In this document: positions 10,121 through 17,568 of the stretch, in pieces
How the letters are laid out: the number at the start of each line of letters is the position of its first letter
Position numbering within the stretch: the stretch's first letter is position 1
Origin: Pseudomonadota bacterium
Lineage (GTDB): Bacteria > Pseudomonadota > Alphaproteobacteria > Rhizobiales > Xanthobacteraceae
NCBI GenBank assembly: GCA_023387735.1
Contig: JAEWHP010000042.1
Coordinates: 80,549 to 144,548, forward strand
Direction of reading: 5' to 3'
DNA length: 64,000 nt
Made by a program: the position numbers and the translations under genes
Notes under the pieces: model-generated
What the model was told of the DNA's origin: nothing
The model's database searches: none
The model's input: the letters and a program-made list of their open reading frames with translations, nothing else

Positions 10121-10405
10121 ATGGTCATGAAGCACTTCATCGCGGTAGCGGGAGCAGCAATCCTGCTATCATGCGCAGCATCCGCAACCTCGGCGCAGGG
10201 ACGCGATTCCGTCGAGCGCGGCACGCGGATGGACACCGATGCACTTCGGGACGATGTCCGCACCAACCGCCTTCAAGTTCCAAGACATCCCCTGGCGGTC
10301 GAGCAGCCTCTGCAACTTGTCCCCGAACCAAGAGCAAAAGACAAATCGAAGAAAGCCAAGTCCAGCAAAGCCAAGTCCGGGCGGAGCGGAGGAAGCAGTC
10401 AGTAG
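10121..10405 (+). CDS. Small secreted basic protein, unknown function
   Basis: A 94-residue protein with a signal peptide (hydrophobic core AVAGAAILLSCAASATSAQ) and a Lys/Ser-rich tail of repeated KAKSSKAKSG type. A Met two codons in (10127) is an alternative start; a GGAA ribosome binding site precedes both. It sits 18 bases behind the putative barrel gene, so it may be co-transcribed. I recognise no domain. The basic tail could bind nucleic acid, polyphosphate or envelope polyanions, but nothing in the sequence decides this. Confidence 0.55.
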   Translation: MVMKHFIAVAGAAILLSCAASATSAQGRDSVERGTRMDTDALRDDVRTNRLQVPRHPLAVEQPLQLVPEPRAKDKSKKAKSSKAKSGRSGGSSQ

Positions 10406-10554
10406 CGCCACGTCGACTGGTGCGCCGTACTTCTTCGCAAGAAGACGAAGGCAAGCTGACGTCCGCCTCCTGATCCTCCCACGCTGAGTTGGTTGCCATA
10501 TCGGTCGGCGCGAGCCCCGCCGCCGGCCAGAGCGATACGGAGGTCGGTCGAACC

Positions 10555-11082
10555 ATGATCTCATCTGAGCAGCAAGACACGCCTGCGGACCGTCCGGGCA
10601 CGCTCGGAAGTGTGGTCTCCCGCGCTGCCGGATTTTTTGGGTTTTGGCTGGTGCTGACCGGTGCCGACCCCGACGATCTTGCGGCCGGTTTGGTCGCCGC
10701 GGCTGCAGCCACCTGGGCAAGCCTGCGCCTGATGCCGGCGCAACCATGGCGTCTGCGTCCCATCAAACTGGCCGGATACGTGCTGCACTTTCTGCGTCAG
10801 TCGATCACCGCCGGGATCGACGTCACTTGGCGGGCGCTCCAGCCTCGGATGTCGCTGCAGCCGGGTTTCGTGGTCTATCAAGCACAGCTTCCGCCGGGAA
10901 CGACGCGAGAGGCTTTCTGCGCCATCATGAGTTTGATGCCGGGTACGCTTCCATGCGGCCCCGCGGATGGCAATGGACTGACGATTCATTGCCTTGATGT
11001 GACGCAGCCGGTGGCCGAGCAACTTGCTGTTGAGGAAGCGCTGTGTGTGCAGACACTCCGGGGGGAACCGCGCAATGGCTAG
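10555..11082 (+). CDS. mnhE: Mrp/Mnh cation:proton antiporter subunit E
   Basis: First gene of a seven-gene multisubunit cation/proton antiporter operon. 175 residues: two N-terminal membrane helices, then the soluble MnhE domain with the typical LPPGTTREAFCAIMSLMPGTL segment and a C-terminal region corresponding to the usual HCLD element. A GGAGG ribosome binding site sits ahead of the ATG at 10555; the frame is open from 10489 but that extension has no family match. The 3' end overlaps mnhF by 8 bases. Equivalent to MbhA of archaeal membrane-bound hydrogenase in both position and family. Confidence 0.88.
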   Translation: MISSEQQDTPADRPGTLGSVVSRAAGFFGFWLVLTGADPDDLAAGLVAAAAATWASLRLMPAQPWRLRPIKLAGYVLHFLRQSITAGIDVTWRALQPRMSLQPGFVVYQAQLPPGTTREAFCAIMSLMPGTLPCGPADGNGLTIHCLDVTQPVAEQLAVEEALCVQTLRGEPRNG

Positions 11083-11362
11083 CTTTCTGTTCGCGGCTGC
11101 GGGCTTCGTGATGGTGACCGTGGCGCTCGGATTGTTCGTCATTCTTCGGCGCTGGGCCGAGGTTGACCACATGATGGCAGCGCAACTCCTGGGCACCGGC
11201 GGCGTGGCCATCCTTCTCCTGCTGGCCGCCGCTACCGAGGCACCGCCGATCGTGGACGTCGCATTGCTGCTGGCGCTGTTCGCCGCATTCGCAGCCGTGG
11301 CGTTCGTCAGAAGCGCCTCCGGTTCGGAGCGAGACGCCGGTGAAACAGCGAGCGGCCGATGA
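11075..11362 (+). CDS. mnhF: Mrp/Mnh antiporter subunit F
   Basis: A 95-residue, three-helix subunit. Start at 11075 overlaps the mnhE stop; the longer frame from 11024 lies inside mnhE. The segment LRRWAEVDHMMAAQLLGTGGVAILLLLAA corresponds to the conserved MnhF stretch around 'D...N/M' between helices 1 and 2. The stop overlaps mnhG (ATGA). Equivalent to MbhB in Mbh-type complexes. Confidence 0.82.
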   Translation: MASFLFAAAGFVMVTVALGLFVILRRWAEVDHMMAAQLLGTGGVAILLLLAAATEAPPIVDVALLLALFAAFAAVAFVRSASGSERDAGETASGR

Positions 11363-11652
11363 AACTTGCCCTCGACATCTTCACTGTTCTCGCCGTCTCG
11401 ACCGGAGCGTTCTTCTTCCTGGCGGGGACAGTCGGCTTGATCCGCTTTCCAGACGCGCTGACGCGTCTGCATGCACTGACCAAGGTGGATAATCTTGGCC
11501 TTGGTCTCGTCGTGCTGGGCCTGCTGCCGCAAGTGAATGGATTGTTCGGCGCGTTGAGGCTCGTGACCATCTGGTTGCTGGTCCAGTTGTCTGGCGCGAT
11601 CGTTACCCAGCTCATTGCTGGCACGGTTCGACAGCACGGACCGCACGAATGA
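11359..11652 (+). CDS. mnhG: Mrp/Mnh antiporter subunit G
   Basis: A 97-residue, three-helix membrane subunit. It has the family signature GTVGLIRFPDALTRLHALTKVDNLGLGLVVLGLL, in which the FPD-x(4)-RLHA motif is diagnostic of MnhG/PhaG. It overlaps both neighbours by 4 bases (ATGA on each side), so it is tightly coupled in the operon. Equivalent to MbhC. Confidence 0.92.
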   Translation: MKLALDIFTVLAVSTGAFFFLAGTVGLIRFPDALTRLHALTKVDNLGLGLVVLGLLPQVNGLFGALRLVTIWLLVQLSGAIVTQLIAGTVRQHGPHE

Positions 11653-12590
11653 CCATCGTATCCATCTTCGATATCGCTCTTGTCGTCCTGATCCTGGCGG
11701 TCGGGTCTGCGACGATCGCCATGCGCGAGGCGATTTCGGCCGTGATCGGCTACGTCGTCTACGGCCTGCTGTTGGCCATCGCCTGGGTCAGGCTCTCCGC
11801 GGTCGATGTCGCGCTGACGGAGGCCGCAATCGGCGGCGGAATGACCGGCATGCTGCTGCTCGGTGCAGTCGCACGCCTGCGTCTTGCCAAAGGTAAGGAC
11901 AGCAGGACCAGTCTGCCGGTGCGCCTTGCGGCGGGCATTCTGTGCGCACTTGTCGCTGCAGGCCTTGCAATCGCTGTCCTGTCCCCACCCGAAGTCGTTC
12001 CCACGCTCGCGCCGGTGGCGATGGAGAACCTGCCGCAGAGCGGCCTCGGCAATCCCGTTGCGGGAGTCCTGTTCGTCTACCGCGCGCTCGACACGCTGCT
12101 TGAGAAAGTGGTCCTGATACTCGCTTTGCTCGGCGTCTGGTCGCTGGCGCCGGATCGCATGTGGGGGGGAATACCGGGGCTGCGCATCTATGCCCAGCCA
12201 GGCGGCACGCTGACGTTTCTTTCCCAGCTTCTGCCGCCGGTCGGAATCGTGGTGGCCGTCTATATGTGCTGGGTCGGCGCAAAAGAGCCGGGTGGCGCCT
12301 TTCAAGGCGGCACGGTGTTGGCGGCGATGTGGCTGCTTGTCATGATCGCGGGCCTGACCGGCGTACCTTCGATCAGCCAGCGATGGCTGCGTATACTGCT
12401 CGTCGTCGGGCCCATGATCTTCCTTGCCATCGGCATCGCCGGGATGGTGCTGGCAAATGCCTTCCTCGCCTATCCAGCGGGCTATGCAAAACCGTTGATC
12501 GTCGCGGTGGAGTTCGCCCTGACCCTCTCGATCGGGGTGGCGCTGGCCTTACTGGCCGCAGGCCCACCGGAACGGGTGCAACAGCCATGA
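11649..12590 (+). CDS. mnhB: Fusion of MrpA C-terminal (DUF4040/MbhDE-like) region with Mrp subunit B
   Basis: A 313-residue membrane protein combining pieces that are separate in most operons. Residues about 1-80 match the DUF4040/MbhD part of the MrpA tail (MREAISAVIGYVVYG). Residues about 130-170 match the MbhE-like part (NPVAGVLFVYRALDTLLEKVVL, compare the FRGFDTL motif of MrpA). Residues about 190-313 form MnhB with its PGGAFQGGTVLAA loop. No N-terminal MrpA antiporter domain is attached. ATGA overlaps on both sides. It probably forms the bridge between the small subunits and the antiporter-like subunits; see the finding on Mbh-like order. Confidence 0.85.
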   Translation: MTIVSIFDIALVVLILAVGSATIAMREAISAVIGYVVYGLLLAIAWVRLSAVDVALTEAAIGGGMTGMLLLGAVARLRLAKGKDSRTSLPVRLAAGILCALVAAGLAIAVLSPPEVVPTLAPVAMENLPQSGLGNPVAGVLFVYRALDTLLEKVVLILALLGVWSLAPDRMWGGIPGLRIYAQPGGTLTFLSQLLPPVGIVVAVYMCWVGAKEPGGAFQGGTVLAAMWLLVMIAGLTGVPSISQRWLRILLVVGPMIFLAIGIAGMVLANAFLAYPAGYAKPLIVAVEFALTLSIGVALALLAAGPPERVQQP

Positions 12591-12922
12591 ACGCTGCAAC
12601 ATTGTTTGGGCTGTGTGGCGCAGCGCTGGTCGGCCTCGGATTGTACGGGCTGGTCACGAACCCCGAGCCGCTGCGCAAGATCCTGGCATTCAACCTGCTG
12701 GGAAGCGGCGTGTTTCTGGTGTTCGGCGTCGTCGCCAAACGCGCCGCAGCGGCCGGTCTGGGAGGCGATCCTGTCCCGCAGGCGATGGTCATTACCGCGA
12801 TCGTCGTTGCCTTTGCGGCGACCGCCATGGCGATCGCGCTGGTGCTGCGACTCTTGCAGGAGACTGGCCGATCCACGCTCAGCGCTGACAGTTCCGGGGG
12901 CACGGACAGAGGCAACTCCTGA
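12587..12922 (+). CDS. mnhC: Mrp/Mnh antiporter subunit C (NuoK-like)
   Basis: A 111-residue, three-helix subunit homologous to NuoK of complex I and MbhG. The segments GLGLYGLVTNPEPLRKILAFNLLGSGVFLVFG and DPVPQAMVITAIVVAFAATAMAIAL are typical of the family, the latter being the conserved DP-x-PQALVLTAIVI motif. The start at 12587 overlaps the mnhB stop and the gene ends one base into mnhD. The C-terminal 20 residues are hydrophilic and not conserved. Confidence 0.9.
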   Translation: MNAATLFGLCGAALVGLGLYGLVTNPEPLRKILAFNLLGSGVFLVFGVVAKRAAAAGLGGDPVPQAMVITAIVVAFAATAMAIALVLRLLQETGRSTLSADSSGGTDRGNS

Positions 12923-14451
12923 TGCCGGATGCAAATCTCCTGCCCGACGCGACGACGACCGACGGCGCCTTCCTGGTTCTGGCAATCATCTTGCCGGCCG
13001 CAGGCGTTCTGCTGTCATTCGTTCTCGGCGGGCGCTACGCTGAACGGATCGCCGTCGTTCTGCTTCCCTCCGGTTTTATCCTCGCGACGATCATTTTCGT
13101 CGACGTCTGGCAGAGCGAACACCGGCTGGTCTACATCGTCGGCGACTGGAAGCCCCCGCTCGGAATAGCGTTGCGCGCCGACGGGCTCTCAGCCGCCATG
13201 ATGGTGGCGATGGCCATCGTGTTCTGCGCGGTCGCAATCTTTGCCTATGCGGACTTCGGCACGCACGCGGGATCCGCCGAGGCCCGCGCACCGTTTGCGT
13301 TCTGGATCCTGCTGATGGCGATCTGGGGCGCGATGAACCTGATCTTTCTCGGCGGAGACCTGTTCACGCTATACGTCGCGCTCGAACTCCTCACGTTCGC
13401 CGCGGTGCCGCTCGTCTGTCTCGACGGCCGAGCGGAGACGTTACAGGCTGCGCTGCGATACCTGATCTTCGCCCTGCTCGGCTCTATTCTCTACCTGGTC
13501 GGAACGGCCCTGCTCTACGGCAGCTACGCAACGCTTGACATCGTCCTGCTCTCCCGACGAATTCATGCGGAGCCCGCGACGCTTGTTGCCGCCACGCTGA
13601 TGACCATCGGGCTGTTCGCCAAGACCGCCCTCTTTCCACTGCATCTATGGCTGCCGCCCGCCCATGCCGGAGCACCGGCAGCCGCCAGCGCGGTGCTGTC
13701 GGCGGTGGTGGTCAAGGGCTCGTTCTTCCTCGTCGTGCGGCTCTGGTTCGACGTCATGCCGGGGATGCTCGGCGGAGCCGGCGCGCAACTGTTCGGTGCG
13801 CTGGGAGCGGCGGCAATCATATTCGGCAGCGTCGTCGCCCTGCAACAGCAGCGCCTCAAGCTCCTGATCGCCTATTCGACGGTCGCGCAGATCGGCTACC
13901 TGTTTCTGATTTTCCCGCTCGCCGTCGACGCGTCGGCGCAGCTCCAGAGCAGCGGCGCTTTGACCGGTGGCATCGTCCAGGCGATATCGCACGCGACGGC
14001 GAAGGCGGCCATGTTCATGGCTGCCGGACTTATCTATGCCGCCCTGGGACATGATCGCATCGCCGAGCTCGGAGGGATCGCACGGGCCCTTCCGATGACG
14101 ATCTTCGCATTTGCGCTCGGCGGCGTGTCCCTGATCGGGCTGCCACCTAGCGGCGGCTTCCTGGCAAAATGGATCTTGCTCGAAGCAACCGTCGCGACCG
14201 GACAATGGTGGTGGGCGCTTGTGATCCTTGCGGGAGGCCTCTTCACCAGCTGCTACATGTTCATCGTTCTGTCGCGCGCCGTTGCGCCGTCGAGTGCGCC
14301 GCTCAAGCTCCAGACCGCCGTACCGAAATATCAGGAAGCAGCGGCGCTGGCATTGGCGCTGACGTCGCTGTTGCTGGGTTTGGTCGCGCTTGGCCCTATC
14401 GACATCGTCGAAGTCGGCCGTCTGGAATCAACAGTGGTCGGGTCACGATGA
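12922..14451 (+). CDS. mnhD: Mrp/Mnh antiporter subunit D (NuoM/N-like)
   Basis: A 509-residue antiporter-like subunit with about 14 helices. The key charged residues are intact: the TM5 Glu (FTLYVALELL, Glu155), the TM7-side Lys in FAKTALFPLHLWLPPAHAGAP, and the following Lys in VVVKGSFF. The motif HAGAPAAASAVLS identifies the complex-I-type proton-pumping family. It starts within the mnhC stop (TGATG) and overlaps the next gene by 4 bases. Moves protons or cations as part of the complex; the counter-ion (Na+ or K+) is not readable from the sequence. Confidence 0.9.
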   Translation: MPDANLLPDATTTDGAFLVLAIILPAAGVLLSFVLGGRYAERIAVVLLPSGFILATIIFVDVWQSEHRLVYIVGDWKPPLGIALRADGLSAAMMVAMAIVFCAVAIFAYADFGTHAGSAEARAPFAFWILLMAIWGAMNLIFLGGDLFTLYVALELLTFAAVPLVCLDGRAETLQAALRYLIFALLGSILYLVGTALLYGSYATLDIVLLSRRIHAEPATLVAATLMTIGLFAKTALFPLHLWLPPAHAGAPAAASAVLSAVVVKGSFFLVVRLWFDVMPGMLGGAGAQLFGALGAAAIIFGSVVALQQQRLKLLIAYSTVAQIGYLFLIFPLAVDASAQLQSSGALTGGIVQAISHATAKAAMFMAAGLIYAALGHDRIAELGGIARALPMTIFAFALGGVSLIGLPPSGGFLAKWILLEATVATGQWWWALVILAGGLFTSCYMFIVLSRAVAPSSAPLKLQTAVPKYQEAAALALALTSLLLGLVALGPIDIVEVGRLESTVVGSR

Positions 14452-16079
14452 TTGGACAAACAACATTGCTGGCCAGCGCCTTTGTCGTTCCCCTCGCGAT
14501 GCTCCTGCTCTGCCTGTGGCCGCAGGTTCTGAGCCGGATGCCCTCGCTGCTAGCGCTCGCCCCGATCCCTGCGCTGGCCGCGGTGCTGCTTGTCGCCACC
14601 GATTCCTCGTTCGCAATCGGTTCAGCACGTTTCCATCTGACCTTCGCCATGGATCGTCCTGGAGCCATGCTGCTGGGCGTTTCCGCGCTGTTGTGGATCG
14701 CATCGGGGGCCTACGCGTGGCAGTATCTGCAGAGCCGGCCGAACCACGGGCGATTTGTAGTGTGCTGGTTGATGGCACTGACCGGCTGCGTCGGCGTATT
14801 TCTGGCCGCCGACATGGTCGGCTTCTACTTTCTGCTCGCGCTGCTCACGCTCGGGGCCGCCGGTCTCATCATCTACCACGAAACGCCGAGCGCATGGCGG
14901 GCCGGCGCGGTCTATATCGGGCTCGCCCTGCTGGCCGAAGCGCTCCTGCTGATGGCGTTCGTGCTGCTGGCGGCGGAAATCCCGGGCGGCAGCCTGCTGA
15001 TCCGCGACGCCGCCGCAGTGCTGCCGGCCTCGCCACATCGCGACCTGATACTTGTTCTCCTGATTATCGGCCTAGGCATGAAGGCTGGCCTCGTGCCATT
15101 CCACATCTGGATGCCGCTGGCCTACCCGGCGGCACCGACGCCGGCTGCCGCTGTACTCAGCGGCGCGGTCGTCAAGGCGAGCATCCTTGGAATGATCCGG
15201 TTCCTGCCGCTCGGAACCGCGCTGCCCGATTGGGGCACCGCAATTGCAGCCGCCGGACTGTTCGCAGCGCTCTACGGCGTCGTGATCGGAATCACGCAGC
15301 GCAATCCCCGGGCCGTGCTGGCGTATTCCAGCGTCAGCCAGATGGGGTTCATCATCGCGATCATCGGCATGGGAATGCTGACTGGCGATGGCCGCGCTGC
15401 GCTCGGCGCGGCTTTCTATGCGGCGCACCACGTCCTGGTGAAAGGCGCGCTGTTCCTGTCCGTCGGCGTCATCGCCGCGACCGGCCGCCGGCGCTTGTGG
15501 CCGATGCTACTGCCCGCGGCAATCATTGCCGTGGGCCTCGGTGGCCTCCCGCTCACCGGCGGCGCATTGGCCAAATTCGTTGCCGACGAGTTGCTTGGAG
15601 ACAGCACCGCGAGCACGATTGCAACGCTGTCTGCGATTGGCACGACGCTGCTGATGCTGCAGTTCCTTCGCCACCTTGCGAGCACGGCATCGCAGGACCC
15701 ACAGGCGACAGCCGCCGCAGGACTGGTCTGGCCCTGGCTCGCGACCGCAGCCGTTTCGCTGGTCGTGCCATGGACGCTCTATTTGACGGTCCCGCGCGGA
15801 ACGCTGCCCGATCCGCTTTCAGCTGCGGTGCTATGGAAGGCGCTGTGGCCCGTCCTGCTGGGCGCTGCCCTGGCGGTGGCGCTGTGGCGCTGGTGGCGCT
15901 CGATGCCGCAGATTCCCAAAGGAGACATCATCGTGGCGCTGGACGGCGGCGTCCGGATCGCAGTCACGTGGGGCAAGGCTCTGCAACGAACGGACAGCAT
16001 TCTCCGCCAATGGCCGACGGCCAGCGTGTCGCTGCTGATACTCACCGTCGCGCTGGGTGCAGCGGTGCTCACACGATGA
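14448..16079 (+). CDS. Second Mrp/NuoL-M-like antiporter subunit, TM5 Glu missing
   Basis: A 543-residue antiporter-like subunit and last gene of the operon, overlapping mnhD by ATGA. The frame is open upstream to 14169 but that lies within mnhD. It carries MKAGLVPFHIWMPLAYPAAPTPAAAVLSGAVVKAS with both central Lys residues, and the usual broken-helix motif AYSSVSQMGF. At the place of the conserved TM5 Glu it has Ala131 (GFYFLLALL aligned to mnhD LYVALELL). It is too short to be a full MrpA and lacks the DUF4040 tail, which is instead fused to mnhB. It may stand in for the MrpA N-terminal domain as a structural or altered pumping unit. Confidence 0.82.
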   Translation: MIGQTTLLASAFVVPLAMLLLCLWPQVLSRMPSLLALAPIPALAAVLLVATDSSFAIGSARFHLTFAMDRPGAMLLGVSALLWIASGAYAWQYLQSRPNHGRFVVCWLMALTGCVGVFLAADMVGFYFLLALLTLGAAGLIIYHETPSAWRAGAVYIGLALLAEALLLMAFVLLAAEIPGGSLLIRDAAAVLPASPHRDLILVLLIIGLGMKAGLVPFHIWMPLAYPAAPTPAAAVLSGAVVKASILGMIRFLPLGTALPDWGTAIAAAGLFAALYGVVIGITQRNPRAVLAYSSVSQMGFIIAIIGMGMLTGDGRAALGAAFYAAHHVLVKGALFLSVGVIAATGRRRLWPMLLPAAIIAVGLGGLPLTGGALAKFVADELLGDSTASTIATLSAIGTTLLMLQFLRHLASTASQDPQATAAAGLVWPWLATAAVSLVVPWTLYLTVPRGTLPDPLSAAVLWKALWPVLLGAALAVALWRWWRSMPQIPKGDIIVALDGGVRIAVTWGKALQRTDSILRQWPTASVSLLILTVALGAAVLTR

Positions 16080-16145
16080 AACGGCGAGCCTCGCGCTGAC
16101 CGGCGCCACCTCACACCACGGGAACTATTGCCTGAAAGTCGGCAG

Positions 16146-16412
16146 CTACACCCAACGCCAGCCACAGCGGCGACGTCCGCGGTGCCACCAGCAGACCCAT
16201 CGTCGCCGGCGGCGGCGCGGATGGACAACGACGACCTGGGCCTTCACCACCAGGTCATCGACCTCGGCGTGGGCCCCCTTCGCTACACCCAATGGCATGG
16301 CGTCCGCGACATCCGGCGCGACAGCCCAGCCGATCGTCCCGACACCGGCAATGGCAATGGCCGCTCCCGGCAGGACATTCATGAGCATCGCACGGCGACT
16401 CATTGCATCCAT
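16146..16412 (-). CDS. Small Arg/Trp-rich membrane or Tat-exported protein
   Basis: An 88-residue protein. The start at 16412 has an AGGGAG ribosome binding site 6-7 bases upstream. The N-terminus MDAMSRRAMLMN, followed by a long hydrophobic stretch (VLPGAAIAIAGVGTIGWAVA), looks like a twin-arginine signal or a membrane anchor. The C-terminus is extreme: a run of six Arg followed by alternating Trp, Cys, His and Arg (RWVCWWHRGRRRCGWRWV). I recall similar conserved small proteins in Bradyrhizobium and Methylobacterium, none with a known role. It faces the antiporter operon tail to tail. The longer frame to 16502 is not supported by a start signal. Confidence 0.6.
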   Translation of the reverse strand: MDAMSRRAMLMNVLPGAAIAIAGVGTIGWAVAPDVADAMPLGVAKGAHAEVDDLVVKAQVVVVHPRRRRRRWVCWWHRGRRRCGWRWV

Positions 16413-16679
16413 GAGTTTTCTCCCTTGTCCGAATGCTTTTTCTCGGGCGCTGCAAGAGGACACAACACAGTTGAACTCGCCTGGCGCACCACAGCGATTC
16501 AAGTTGCCCGGCTCATAGCCAGGGGCAGCAAACCCATACGGATCTAAATTGAAGTCACTCCATCAATCAATCGGGGTATTCATCCGCGCACGTCAGGGTT
16601 TCTTCCTATCACCTCCTCCACGAGGCATCGCCATCATGTGCGTGATCGAAGTTCCGCGGTTCCCGTGGGTACATCATCG

Positions 16680-17210
16680 ATGCAGAATGAATGCGAACAG
16701 CGGCGGCGGATAGCGCCCGGTTTCACTGTACAGCCGGTCTGCGGCATTCGTGCGTGGGCGATCGCATGTGCATTGCTTGCCATTCTGTCCAGTGCAGCGA
16801 CCGCACAAGCACGTCCGCCGTTTCGAGTCGGCGGACTGACATGCAACACCGATCCGAGGGTCGGCCTGGTCCTTGGCTCACGGCAGGATATGCGATGCGT
16901 TTTCGTTGCGAACGCAACGGGCCAGCAATACGTCTACAGAGGAACGATCAGGCGCATCGGCGTCGATATTGGCGTGACACGAGGCGGAACACTGTTCTGG
17001 GCCGTGTTTGCGCGCAACAGCCAGATCGGCCAGGGAACGCTGCGAGGAAATTACGTGGGTGCCAGCGGCAACGTTGCAATTGGCCTCGGTCTGGGCGCCA
17101 AAGTGCTGATCGGCGGATCGCGACGTACGATAACGCTGCAACCGTTGTCAGTCGAAGGCCAGATCGGGATTAATCTGGCACTGGGCGTGGCGCAACTCAC
17201 CCTCCGATGA
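16680..17210 (+). CDS. DUF992-family exported protein
   Basis: A 176-residue exported protein of unknown function. A hydrophobic signal (IACALLAILSSAATAQA) is preceded by a fairly long, basic N-terminal stretch, so the true start may be a little further in. After cleavage it shows the DUF992 pattern: LTCNTDPRVGLVLGSRQDMRCVF, IGVDIGVTRGGTLFWAVFA, and the Gly-rich GNVAIGLGLGAKVLIGGS, ending SVEGQIGINLALGVAQLTL. DUF992 proteins are small periplasmic or envelope proteins of Rhizobiales. A GTG at 16638 in the same frame is an alternative start. It converges with the oxidase cluster, ending 19 bases before that cluster's last gene. Confidence 0.75.
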   Translation: MQNECEQRRRIAPGFTVQPVCGIRAWAIACALLAILSSAATAQARPPFRVGGLTCNTDPRVGLVLGSRQDMRCVFVANATGQQYVYRGTIRRIGVDIGVTRGGTLFWAVFARNSQIGQGTLRGNYVGASGNVAIGLGLGAKVLIGGSRRTITLQPLSVEGQIGINLALGVAQLTLR

Positions 17211-17229
17211 TGCATGCCGGTTGGCCGGG

Positions 17230-17568
17230 TCATATGCATGCCGTGAGCAGCAGCGGCGGGCCGAGGGTGATGACGGTGGCGACAAGGGCTGCAATGAGCG
17301 TCGCGACGACGGCCCAATGCAGAAACGCACCGGTCGAACCGAAGCCCGCATCCAGGCCGGCGCGGGCGATATCACGCCACATCCAGCCCAGCACGATCAG
17401 ATGCGCAAGGAGCGCCACGGCAAGCCACAGCCGCAGCGTGCCCGTCGACCAGCCGAACGCACATCCGATCCCGTGGATCGCGTAGAGAACGACCAGTGCG
17501 CTGCACCAGACGGTGAAGCCCGCCGCGAGCCACCATAGCTGCCTTGACGGCACCGGACGCTCGCTCAC
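17230..17568 (-). CDS. Small membrane protein coupled to the terminal oxidase
   Basis: A 112-residue protein with about three transmembrane segments (WWLAAGFTVWCSALVVLYAIHGIGC, WLAVALLAHLIVLGWMW, FLHWAVVATLIAALVATVI). A GTG start at 17568 overlaps the oxidase stop as GTGA, which decides the start; the frame stays open far upstream through the oxidase gene but that part is a shadow. It has no family I can name. Position and size suggest an accessory subunit or assembly partner of the COX1-COX3 fusion, comparable to the small subunit IV genes of other oxidases. Confidence 0.7.
   Translation of the reverse strand: MSERPVPSRQLWWLAAGFTVWCSALVVLYAIHGIGCAFGWSTGTLRLWLAVALLAHLIVLGWMWRDIARAGLDAGFGSTGAFLHWAVVATLIAALVATVITLGPPLLLTACI

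Noticed and set aside
14390..16099. 569-codon plus-strand open frame
   Set aside because: It runs in another frame through the antiporter subunit and is rich in Arg, Pro and Gly, as is usual for shadow frames of high-GC genes.
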